DNA of 13,420 nt from SIG587 sp045649505 (GCA_045649505.1 JAZRQA010000050.1:1-13420); one strand, 5' to 3'. Shown: positions 7,824 through 13,420, numbered from the stretch's first letter. Translations and numbers: made by a program. Notes: generated by a model from the sequence alone, not told the origin.

Positions 7824-9101
7824 ATGAATGTTACCGAAATTAAAAGAAAAATAATTACAGGCAAATGTGATAAAATGCTGAGTGCGCTTTACAGTGATAC
7901 TGTTTCGGCGCAGGCGCGTTATGCTAAGGCTTGTGATAACTTTATTGACCTGTTTGGAGATAGAGAAAATATTCGAGTTTTCAGTGCTCCCGGAAGAACC
8001 GAGGTGGGCGGAAACCATACCGACCATCAGCATGGTAGGGTACTTGCAGGCAGTGTTAATCTTGATGTTATCGCTATTGTAGCTCCTAATACCGACGGTG
8101 TTATCCGTATCAAATCCGAAGGCTACGAAATGGATATGATACATATAAGTGAGCTTGAGGCGGTACCGAGTGAAAAGGGAAGAGCAATTGCCCTTATTCG
8201 CGGTATGTGCGCATACTTTAAGATTAGCGGTTATGCTATAGGCGGTTTTGATGCTTATACTACATCCAACGTATTAAAAGGCTCAGGTCTTTCCTCATCT
8301 GCAGCGTTTGAGGTGCTTATTGGCACCATTCTTAACTTTATGTATAACGATGCGAAGATTGAACCTGTTGAGATTGCAAAAATATCTCAAAAATCGGAAA
8401 GTCTTCATTTTGGTAAACCTTGCGGACTGCTTGACCAAACCGCAAGTGCTATGGGTGGATTTACTGCTATTGACTTTAAGGATACCTCTAACCCTGTAGT
8501 TGAGCGTGTTGATTTTGATTTAAAGCAGCACGGCTATGTTCTATGTGTTGTAGATACGGGAGGTAATCACGCTAATCTTACACAGGATTATGCGGATATA
8601 ACCGTTGAGTGTAAGGATATTAGTAATGCATTTGATAAACAATATCTGCGCGAGGTTGATCCTACTGAGTTTTATGCACGAATTGGTGAACTCCGTCAAA
8701 AGCACTCTGACCGCGCAATACTTCGAGCTATTCATTTCTTTAGCGAGGATCAGCGTGCCGAGGATGAAAAGATTGCCCTTAAAAACGATGATTTCACAGA
8801 GTTTTTACGCCTTGTAAATGAGTCGGGTGAATCCTCATTCAAGTATCTGCAAAATATTTATTCTAACTCTGATGTAAGTGAGCAGGGTCTATCTTTAGGT
8901 CTTGCACTTACCGAGCGTTTCCTTAAAGGTGAGGGTGCCTGCCGTGTTCACGGCGGCGGCTTTGCAGGAACAATACAGTGCTATATTCCTGAAAAAAGGC
9001 TCGATGAATATAAAACAATGATCGAAGCGGTATTCGGTCAGGATAGCTGCAATATTTTAAATATCCGCGCATTCGGCGGTTGCGAGATTATAGCAGAATA
9101 A
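7824..9101 (+). CDS. galK: Galactokinase-family GHMP sugar kinase
   Basis: A 425-aa GHMP kinase closest to galactokinase, which phosphorylates galactose at C1 with ATP. The family signature appears as PGRTEVGGNHTDHQHG (56-71), the ATP loop as GSGLSSSAAFE (153-163), and the catalytic aspartate in CGLLDQ (200-205, D204). The third GHMP motif is CRVHGGGFAGT (373-383). R58 of PGR matches the catalytic arginine. The usual GEHTD is GNHTD here: the conserved glutamate near the sugar is N64. It also lacks galT, galE or mro neighbours and sits 12 bp behind ackA instead, with AAGGTG as ribosome site. Galactose is the default substrate, but another sugar such as a hexosamine or uronate cannot be excluded. 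The symbol reflects family membership. Confidence 0.85.
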   Translation: MNVTEIKRKIITGKCDKMLSALYSDTVSAQARYAKACDNFIDLFGDRENIRVFSAPGRTEVGGNHTDHQHGRVLAGSVNLDVIAIVAPNTDGVIRIKSEGYEMDMIHISELEAVPSEKGRAIALIRGMCAYFKISGYAIGGFDAYTTSNVLKGSGLSSSAAFEVLIGTILNFMYNDAKIEPVEIAKISQKSESLHFGKPCGLLDQTASAMGGFTAIDFKDTSNPVVERVDFDLKQHGYVLCVVDTGGNHANLTQDYADITVECKDISNAFDKQYLREVDPTEFYARIGELRQKHSDRAILRAIHFFSEDQRAEDEKIALKNDDFTEFLRLVNESGESSFKYLQNIYSNSDVSEQGLSLGLALTERFLKGEGACRVHGGGFAGTIQCYIPEKRLDEYKTMIEAVFGQDSCNILNIRAFGGCEIIAE

Positions 9102-9152
9102 TTGAATTGTAAAAATCCCGTTGCTAACAGCAACGGGATTTTTACAATTCAA
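9102..9152. terminator. Perfect 24-bp hairpin, bidirectional terminator
   Basis: Bases 9102-9125 pair perfectly with 9129-9152 around a 3-base AAC loop. The GC-rich part (ATCCCGTTGCT) is followed by T5, and the same holds on the other strand. It begins one base after the galactokinase stop codon. It can serve both that operon and the converging chromate-transporter operon, and the stem is longer than a typical terminator. Confidence 0.93.
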
Positions 9153-9206
9153 ACGGCAAAGTTATTACCCTGCCACATGATTTTTAAAGGAATAAGATGT
9201 ATCTTA

Positions 9207-9235
9207 ATTTTACAAATTATATCGTTTTTTGTCAA
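9207..9235 (-). promoter_or_regulatory. Possible minus-strand promoter just after the chromate-transporter genes
   Basis: On the minus strand TTGACA (rc of 9230-9235) and TAAAAT (rc of 9207-9212) are 17 bp apart. The -35 matches consensus. Transcription from near 9200 would reach the hairpin at 9102-9152 after about 90 nt, so the product could be a small RNA. The rest of the 91-bp gap (9153-9243) holds nothing else I recognise. Evidence is motif matching only. Confidence 0.35.
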
Positions 9236-9243
9236 GAAAAAAT

Positions 9244-9813
9244 TTATAGCTTAAATATAATTCCTAAAACTGCTCCGCCGAGTATCCAGAAAACGGGGTG
9301 AATATTTTTTGATTTTTTAATAAACATTAGCGAAAAGCAAATTGCTGCAATTCCAATCAAAAACAGGTTTAAAGAGCCATTTATTAGAAAAGAAATTTCA
9401 AATATTCCATAAACCGCAACTGCAACAAGTGCTGCAACGCAGGGTCGTATACCATAAAAGGTATTACGTACCATTTTATTTTGACTAAAGTTTTCTAAAA
9501 ATTTAGCAATAATTATTATTATAATAAGAGAAGGTGTAATCAGACCAAGAGTTGCAATAATACCACCCAACAATCCACCTGCAACGCCCCATATATTATA
9601 TCCTGCATTATAGCCCGCATAGGTTGCCATATTTATTCCAACAGGTCCGGGAGTGCTCTCGCTTACAGCAATAAGGTCGGCAAGCTGCGCTTTATTAAAC
9701 CAACCATAGTTACTTTCGGCAAGGTCATATAAAAAAGGAATAGTTGCGGGTCCGCCTCCAATGGCAAAAAGTCCTATTTTAAAGAACTCATAAAAAAGGA
9801 GCAAAAAAGTCAT
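9244..9813 (-). CDS. Chromate transporter family protein, short-chain, second subunit
   Basis: A 189-aa membrane protein of the CHR (chromate ion transporter) family, half-size type with one domain. The N-terminal motif AIGGGPATIPFL (17-28) and the family motif SESTPGPVGINMATYAGY (51-68) are clear, followed by several hydrophobic helices to the C-terminus. Its ATG overlaps the stop of the upstream subunit by four bases (ATGA), and AAGGAGAG lies 8 nt before it. Paired short CHR proteins in Bacillus act together in chromate efflux, so these two probably form an obligate heterodimer. Chromate as the physiological substrate is a family label; another oxyanion such as sulfate is possible. Confidence 0.9.
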   Translation of the reverse strand: MTFLLLFYEFFKIGLFAIGGGPATIPFLYDLAESNYGWFNKAQLADLIAVSESTPGPVGINMATYAGYNAGYNIWGVAGGLLGGIIATLGLITPSLIIIIIIAKFLENFSQNKMVRNTFYGIRPCVAALVAVAVYGIFEISFLINGSLNLFLIGIAAICFSLMFIKKSKNIHPVFWILGGAVLGIIFKL

Positions 9814-10355
9814 TTGATTTTTCTCTCCTTTATTTTACAATATACATTGCCTAAAATTCCACACAAAATAATTAGAATTATAGAAGGTATTTTGGTGAGG
9901 AATAAAAGCGGTAACATTGCTACAAAAAGAATAATGCAGAAAATATCAACAAGGCTTTTCTTTGCAAGGCTTATGACCGTGTGTGCAAGTAATACGCAAA
10001 CAACGGCTCTTATTCCGTTAAGTGCGTGACCAACAATTTCATATTCCATAAAGCCCTGCAAAACAGATGCAATTAAAAATATAATAACAACACTTGGAAA
10101 AACAACGCCTAACGTTGATATAATTCCGCCTAAAATACCTGCCTGATTATAGCCGATAAAGGTTGCAGTGTTAACGGCTATTATTCCGGGTGTGCACTGA
10201 CCTACCGCATAATAATCCATAAGCTCATCATCGGTAGCCCAGCCTTGTTTTTCAACTATTTCTCTGCGCAACATCGGCAGCATAGAGAGACCGCCGCCAA
10301 AGGTAAGCACCCCTATCTTTGCAAAGGCAAGAAAAAGTGTAAGAAGCTTTTTCAT
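9810..10355 (-). CDS. Chromate transporter family protein, short-chain, first subunit
   Basis: A 181-aa half-size CHR family membrane protein, the first gene of the pair. Motifs are FGGGLSMLPML (19-29) and GQCTPGIIAVNTATFIGY (52-69), then hydrophobic helices from about 75 to 170 and a lysine/arginine-rich cytoplasmic end (KIKERKIK). The start is well supported by GGGAGGTTAAT directly before ATG on the minus strand. The promoter at 10386-10414 drives it. Four-base overlap with the partner implies coupled translation. The sequence differs clearly from the partner in the motif segments, as expected for non-interchangeable subunits. No ChrB-like or other regulator is visible nearby. Confidence 0.9.
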   Translation of the reverse strand: MKKLLTLFLAFAKIGVLTFGGGLSMLPMLRREIVEKQGWATDDELMDYYAVGQCTPGIIAVNTATFIGYNQAGILGGIISTLGVVFPSVVIIFLIASVLQGFMEYEIVGHALNGIRAVVCVLLAHTVISLAKKSLVDIFCIILFVAMLPLLFLTKIPSIILIILCGILGNVYCKIKERKIK

Positions 10356-10385
10356 ATTAACCTCCCGAAAAAATATTTCTTAATG

Positions 10386-10414
10386 AGTATAGCATATCTT
10401 GAAAAAATTATCAA
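10386..10414 (-). promoter_or_regulatory. Promoter of the chromate-transporter pair
   Basis: Minus-strand TTGATA (rc of 10409-10414) and TATACT (rc of 10386-10391) have a 17-bp spacer. The leader to the ATG would be about 25 nt. It interleaves with the rlmD promoter at 10399-10427. Confidence 0.7.
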
Positions 10415-10427
10415 TAAGCGGTATAAT
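10399..10427 (+). promoter_or_regulatory. Promoter of rlmD
   Basis: TTGAAA at 10399-10404 and a consensus TATAAT at 10422-10427 are 17 bp apart, giving a leader of roughly 25 nt before the TTG start. Its -35 lies in the spacer of the divergent promoter and vice versa. Confidence 0.8.
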
Positions 10428-10457
10428 TAAACATATAAATTTTTGTGAGGGATTTTA

Positions 10458-11807
10458 TTGCAAAAAAACGATGAAATTGTAATTTCAATTACCGATATAA
10501 CAAGTGATGGCAACGGTGTAGGCAGATATGAGGGATTGGCAGTGTTCGTACCTATGACCGCTGTTGGCGATACTGCTCTTGTCCATATTGTTAAGGTAAA
10601 AAAGACATATGCCTATGGAAAGCTTGTTTCGGTTCAAACTCCTTCAAAGGACCGTATATTAAATGATTGTCCTGTTTTTAACCGTTGCGGCGGTTGCGTA
10701 TATCGTCATATAAATTATACCGCTGAGTGTAATTTAAAACATAACCATGTTGAGAATTGTATTAAAAGAATTGGAACAATAGATATTACCGCAAAAAAAA
10801 TAATTCCTGCAAAAGCGCAGGCATTTTATCGAAATAAGGCACAGTTTCCAATAAGTCAGAACGGGAATGTAGGATTTTTTGCCAACAGAAGCCACAGAAT
10901 AATTGAATGTGATAACTGCCTGCTTCAGCCTGAAGAATTTTCAACCATTGCAAAAATTGTTTCAGCTTGGATAAAAAAATTCTCTGTTAGTGTTTACGAT
11001 GAAGTAAAACATATGGGATTACTTAGGCATTTATACCTTCGTAAAGGTGAAAAAACAGGCGAAATAATGGTAGTGCTTGTAATAAACGGAGATACAATTC
11101 CTCACTTTGGACCACTCAAGGAAGAACTTATAAAAGCATATCCCGAAAACATAAAAAGTATTCAGCTTAATATCAATAAACTCAATACAAATGTTATCTT
11201 GGGTAAAGAATGTGTTACGCTTTACGGGGAAAGCTATATAAACGATATTCTTTGCGGTGTAAAAGTGCGTATTAGTGCATTGTCTTTTTATCAGGTAAAC
11301 CATGATATGACCGAGATACTTTATAAACAAGCAGTCAGGTATGCTCAGCCTGAAAAGAAAAATATTCTTGATTTATACTGTGGGGCAGGGACAATAGGTC
11401 TTTCTATGGCTAAACAGGCGCAAAGTATAATCGGTGTTGAAATTATTCCTGAGGCTATAGCTGATGCTAAACTAAATGCAGCAAATAATAATATAGAAAA
11501 TGCAAGATTTATCTGTGCAGATGCCGCTCAAGCTGCAAAACAACTATCTAAAGAAAATATTCACCCTGATGTCGTAATTCTCGATCCACCGCGAAAGGGT
11601 TGCGAAGAGAGCTTATTAAAAACGGTTGCCGAAAAATTTTCTCCGCAAAGAATTGTTTATGTTTCGTGTGACCCTGCAACTCTTGCACGAGATTGTGCTG
11701 TGCTTAAAAAGTTTGACTATAAACTAAAAGAATACACGCCGGTTGATTTGTTTCCAAGAACTGGTCATGTGGAGACGGTCTGTCTGCTGTCGAGAAAAGA
11801 CAAATAA
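10458..11807 (+). CDS. rlmD: 23S rRNA (uracil-5-)-methyltransferase, RlmD/RlmCD (RumA) family
   Basis: SAM-dependent methyltransferase that makes 5-methyluridine in 23S rRNA (U1939, and also U747 in Firmicutes RlmCD-type enzymes). The 449-aa protein has a TRAM domain (1-60), [4Fe-4S] cysteines C71, C77, C80 and a later one in CDNC (151-154), and the SAM motif DLYCGAGTIGL (305-315). DPPRKGC (376-382), the nucleophile C404 in SCDPATLARD, and the general base E439 in HVETV complete the active site. The start is TTG with GAGGG six bases upstream. Family relatives are of similar length, so the gene looks intact. Its last codons (from H437) form a 33-bp repeat that recurs at 12854, suggesting an integration site inside the 3' end. 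No terminator follows the stop. Confidence 0.95.
   Translation: MQKNDEIVISITDITSDGNGVGRYEGLAVFVPMTAVGDTALVHIVKVKKTYAYGKLVSVQTPSKDRILNDCPVFNRCGGCVYRHINYTAECNLKHNHVENCIKRIGTIDITAKKIIPAKAQAFYRNKAQFPISQNGNVGFFANRSHRIIECDNCLLQPEEFSTIAKIVSAWIKKFSVSVYDEVKHMGLLRHLYLRKGEKTGEIMVVLVINGDTIPHFGPLKEELIKAYPENIKSIQLNINKLNTNVILGKECVTLYGESYINDILCGVKVRISALSFYQVNHDMTEILYKQAVRYAQPEKKNILDLYCGAGTIGLSMAKQAQSIIGVEIIPEAIADAKLNAANNNIENARFICADAAQAAKQLSKENIHPDVVILDPPRKGCEESLLKTVAEKFSPQRIVYVSCDPATLARDCAVLKKFDYKLKEYTPVDLFPRTGHVETVCLLSRKDK
11766..11798 (+). repeat. Direct repeat copy 1 (rlmD 3' end; candidate attachment site)
   Basis: This 33-bp segment codes for HVETVCLLSRK at the end of RlmD and matches 12854-12886 at 30 of 33 positions. 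The match includes 20 consecutive identical bases (11772-11791 with 12860-12879). The two copies are 1,088 bp apart in the same orientation. The near-palindrome AGAC-G-GTCT lies at its left (11773-11781). Its role as an attachment site is inferred. Confidence 0.8.
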
Positions 11808-11873
11808 ATGGTGAAAAAGTGCATGTATGTTGCAATTTGGATTAAGAAAGCGTTGGATGAAGAGGTGAGATAA

Positions 11874-12752
11874 ATGAGAGAAATTATCGGATATACATCT
11901 GACTGGAATCCTTTTTCAGAATTGAGAATAGTACAGCAGAACATTTCGGGACTAGGCTACAAAAAAGAATATATCAAAAAACAAAAATTAGAAAAAACGA
12001 AAAAACCGCATTGTAGTAATATGATTAATGGAGTTATCAATTTCTATGAACCCCTTGAGGTAAAACAAGAAGGTAATGAGGTGTTTTGGAGATATAACGA
12101 GAATCATATTCACACGGACATACCGGAAATGTTTAAAACACAATTTGGAGTTTTTAATAATCATAACAATGGTGAATTTGTAAGTTGGCTTGGGAAAAGT
12201 GGTTATGATGGCCCTATGACGGAGTATGAGAGAACAGTAAATAGTATTTATGGAAGAAATGACTATTTTCTTGAGGGCAATTATTGTGATATGTTTGATT
12301 GTGGCGAGTATACATATGCAATTTCTAATTTAATGCATATGGGATTAGGGAAATTCAAGATTGTAAGGATAGATGAGGAACTTAATGCTTTGACAATGTT
12401 TGATAATTATACCTTTGAAGATTTTACACGTCTCGAATATGCAGGACGTTTTCAAAGTGAATCGGAGTATATTGTCATAGCAGGGGGAACTCGTGAGATA
12501 AAGTGTAATGCAGATGAAAGAAAATTTCAGAAGATCACACTTCTTTTTACAATTGATGAGACAGGCAATTGTACTATAAAAAATGAATGGAATATTTCAA
12601 TTTCATCAGCAAATAGTATGGTGGCAGTTGGTGAGTATGTGTATTTTGGACAAAACAAAATGGTTACACGGTTGAATGTCTTATCTGGCGAGATTGAGTA
12701 TTTTACCAATAAAAGTGATGAAGAATTATCTGCATTGGTGGATGTATGGTGA
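11874..12752 (+). CDS. Hypothetical protein, possible partial beta-propeller
   Basis: A 292-aa protein I do not recognise. It has no signal peptide or membrane segment and is probably cytoplasmic. The C-terminal half is rich in short strands with turns (EYTYAISNLM at 145-154, YIVIAGGTREIKC at 199-211, EYVYFGQNKMVTRLNV at 254-269, SGEIEYF at 271-277). These resemble WD40/kelch-type blades by eye, with no defining motif. The N-terminus is basic from 30 to 45. AGAGGTG seven bases before the ATG makes translation credible. Seven of 11 arginines use AGA/AGG, against 6 of 21 in the galactokinase, which suggests foreign origin. It lies between the two copies of the rlmD-end repeat, 66 bp behind rlmD, and has no visible promoter of its own. 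Confidence 0.75.
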   Translation: MREIIGYTSDWNPFSELRIVQQNISGLGYKKEYIKKQKLEKTKKPHCSNMINGVINFYEPLEVKQEGNEVFWRYNENHIHTDIPEMFKTQFGVFNNHNNGEFVSWLGKSGYDGPMTEYERTVNSIYGRNDYFLEGNYCDMFDCGEYTYAISNLMHMGLGKFKIVRIDEELNALTMFDNYTFEDFTRLEYAGRFQSESEYIVIAGGTREIKCNADERKFQKITLLFTIDETGNCTIKNEWNISISSANSMVAVGEYVYFGQNKMVTRLNVLSGEIEYFTNKSDEELSALVDVW

Positions 12753-12781
12753 TAAATAAAAATTTTATGTATTATAGCATT

Positions 12782-12825
12782 GACATGTTCCCTACAACAA
12801 CCGAGGTAGATATGTTCCCGACAAC
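12782..12825 (+). repeat. Two tandem 17-bp repeats, 27-bp period
   Basis: GACATGTTCCCTACAAC at 12782-12798 and GATATGTTCCCGACAAC at 12809-12825 match at 15 of 17 positions. Each encodes DMFPTT in the frame of the rlmD-like tail. They may be a duplication during insertion or recombinase arm-type sites. Confidence 0.6.
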
Positions 12826-12860
12826 GTGCGTTAGCAATTTCATTGCTACCACCCACGTCG
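12822..12860 (+). repeat. Imperfect inverted repeat adjoining the second rlmD-end copy
   Basis: TAGCAAT at 12832-12838 pairs perfectly with ATTGCTA at 12842-12848 around a TTC loop. The stem can be extended with bulges by CGTG (12825-12828) and CACG (12854-12857). No T-tract follows, so it is not a standard terminator. It lies directly against the repeated attachment-like sequence. Confidence 0.5.
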
Positions 12861-12886
12861 AGACGGTCTGTCTGCTGTCAAGAAAA
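12854..12886 (+). repeat. Direct repeat copy 2 (candidate attachment site)
   Basis: Matches 11766-11798 at 30 of 33 positions. The differences are at the third and sixth bases and just after the 20-bp core. It keeps the HVETVCLLSRK reading and is followed at once by TAA (12887-12889). The ribosome site of the acetyltransferase begins five bases later, so that gene starts just beyond the junction. Confidence 0.8.
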
Positions 12887-12904
12887 TAAATTTAGGAGGA
12901 TATT

Positions 12905-13420
12905 ATGGCGAGAGAAATTCACCCAAAAGATACAACAAGAAATATGGCGTATGAACTTTGGATGAAAGCGCCAAATCCGATGGTTACCCTTTTTAAGACT
13001 TTGGATGTAACCAATTTGGTAAAAGTCAGTAAGAAAAAGAATTTGAAGTTCAATATGCTTCTGGATTATTGCATTGGAAAAGCGGCTGTAAGTGTAAAAG
13101 AATTTTATATACTTCCGGTCGGTGATAAACTTGTACAGTATGACACAATTGCAGTAAATACGATTGTGAAGAATAAGAATGATGAAGTGAGTTCCTGCGA
13201 TATTATGCAGATAGATGATTTAATTGCTTTTAATCATGAGTATTTGAGATACACAGCACAGGTTGCCCAAACTTGCCAAGACAGAGATTTGTCTGAAGAT
13301 AGCATGGTTATTGGCACATCAGCAATTATTGATACGGAAATTGATGGTGTTGTTGGTATGAATAGCGGTATTTTCAACAATCCATTTATGTTCTGGGGAA
13401 AGTATAGAAAGAAATTATTT
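12905..13420 (+). CDS. CatA-like O-acetyltransferase (chloramphenicol acetyltransferase family), 3' end outside window
   Basis: Acetyl-CoA-dependent acyltransferase of the trimeric CAT fold. Relatives acetylate chloramphenicol or other hydroxyl substrates. The window holds 172 codons of an expected 210-220. Visible family features are the early strand VTLFKTLDVTNLV (27-39), an FNMLLDYCIGKA helix (49-60), and NNPFMFWGKYRKK (158-170). In CATs the segment matching the last one precedes the catalytic HHxxxDG motif, which lies past the right edge, so activity cannot be judged. AGGAGGA at 12894-12900, four bases before ATG, fixes the start. All five arginine codons are AGA, unlike the left-hand genes. 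It lies just downstream of the second rlmD-end repeat and has no convincing promoter. Chloramphenicol resistance is possible but many divergent family members have unknown substrates. Confidence 0.85.
   Translation, partial: MAREIHPKDTTRNMAYELWMKAPNPMVTLFKTLDVTNLVKVSKKKNLKFNMLLDYCIGKAAVSVKEFYILPVGDKLVQYDTIAVNTIVKNKNDEVSSCDIMQIDDLIAFNHEYLRYTAQVAQTCQDRDLSEDSMVIGTSAIIDTEIDGVVGMNSGIFNNPFMFWGKYRKKLF

Larger units (their letters stand above)
11792..12879 (+). mobile_element. Candidate 1.09-kb inserted segment in the rlmD 3' end
   Basis: The segment between the two direct-repeat cores carries one complete gene of unknown function (11874-12752) and a decayed second rlmD 3' end. Its arginine codon use differs from the left-hand genes. 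No integrase, transposase or resolvase is encoded inside it. It could be a non-autonomous cassette, a deletion remnant of a larger element, or one layer of a stack of insertions continuing beyond the right edge. Exact boundaries inside the repeat cannot be set. Confidence 0.4.
12746..12889 (+). pseudogene. Decayed second copy of the rlmD 3' end (47-codon reading frame)
   Basis: The open frame from ATG 12746 to TAA 12887-12889 ends in ATTHVETVCLLSRK, matching the RlmD C-terminus (RTGHVETVCLLSRKDK). Upstream in the same frame it reads YYSIDMFPTT and then TEVDMFPTT, each resembling YTPVDLFPRT of intact RlmD. A stretch CVSNFIATT separates the last DMFPTT from HVETV. I see no ribosome site for the ATG, which overlaps the end of the preceding gene, so it is probably not expressed as a protein. 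It is best read as a remnant or element-carried version of an rlmD tail with a small internal duplication. Confidence 0.6.

Noticed and set aside
7449..8144. A 231-codon minus-strand reading frame antisense to ackA and the galactokinase gene
   Set aside because: It lies wholly across two well-identified genes, has no ribosome site I can see and no family motifs. Long antisense frames are common opposite such codon use.
11808..11873. A 21-codon frame (MVKKCMYVAIW...) that exactly fills the gap between rlmD and the 292-aa gene
   Set aside because: It has no ribosome site and no recognisable similarity. The gap also contains the ribosome site of the next gene. A coupled leader peptide cannot be excluded but is not supported.
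12780..12785. TTGACA that could be the -35 of a promoter for the CatA-like gene
   Set aside because: At 16-18 bp spacing the sequence is CGAGGT/GAGGTA/AGGTAG, which is not a -10. The TTGACA also falls inside the rlmD-like coding remnant.
12822..12860. Hairpin before the CatA-like gene as a terminator
   Set aside because: The stem is interrupted by mismatches and is not followed by a T-tract, so it does not fit a Rho-independent terminator.
1..13420. CRISPR arrays, tRNA, rRNA or known riboswitches
   Set aside because: I saw no regularly spaced repeats beyond the two-copy ones listed, no tRNA cloverleaf with a CCA-type end, and no recognisable riboswitch core in the leaders.

Overview
The window is AT-rich DNA from a low-GC Gram-positive bacterium, most likely an anaerobic gut-type member of the Clostridia. 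The evidence is strong AGGAGG-type ribosome sites, frequent GTG/TTG starts, sigma-A-like promoters, TmcAL (YlbM) next to acetate kinase, and a Firmicutes-type RlmD. No rRNA, tRNA or CRISPR array was seen. I cannot name the species.

Layout. (1) 1-5241: after the terminator of an upstream gene, a three-gene operon encodes two ABC-exporter half-transporters on either side of a DUF1854 protein. Both transporters carry the same unusual cytoplasmic N-terminal region, ending in a CPKC-type zinc ribbon. The operon ends in a hairpin terminator. (2) 5306-9152: tmcAL (minus strand) diverges from an ackA-galactokinase operon (plus strand), which ends in a perfect 24-bp hairpin. (3) 9207-10414: two overlapping half-size chromate-transporter genes on the minus strand. 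Their promoter is interleaved with that of rlmD. (4) 10458-11807: rlmD, a 23S rRNA uracil-5-methyltransferase. (5) 11808-13420: an accessory tail with a 292-aa gene of unknown function, a decayed second copy of the rlmD 3' end, and a CatA-like acetyltransferase cut by the window edge.

The most unusual region is the last. A 33-bp sequence from the end of rlmD, coding for HVETVCLLSRK and containing the catalytic glutamate, recurs 1,088 bp downstream. The second copy is in frame, follows duplicated VDMFP-like residues, and ends in its own stop codon. The simplest reading is that the rlmD 3' end is an integration site and that the segment between the copies arrived by site-specific insertion. Between rlmD and the acetyltransferase I see no terminator and no convincing promoter, so the inserted genes may be read from the rlmD promoter. 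No recombinase is visible, so the mechanism is an inference.

The other genes are housekeeping or transport functions with clear family motifs. The DUF1854/ABC cluster is recognisable but functionally uncharacterised. The galactokinase has a non-standard substrate signature and no Leloir-pathway neighbours.
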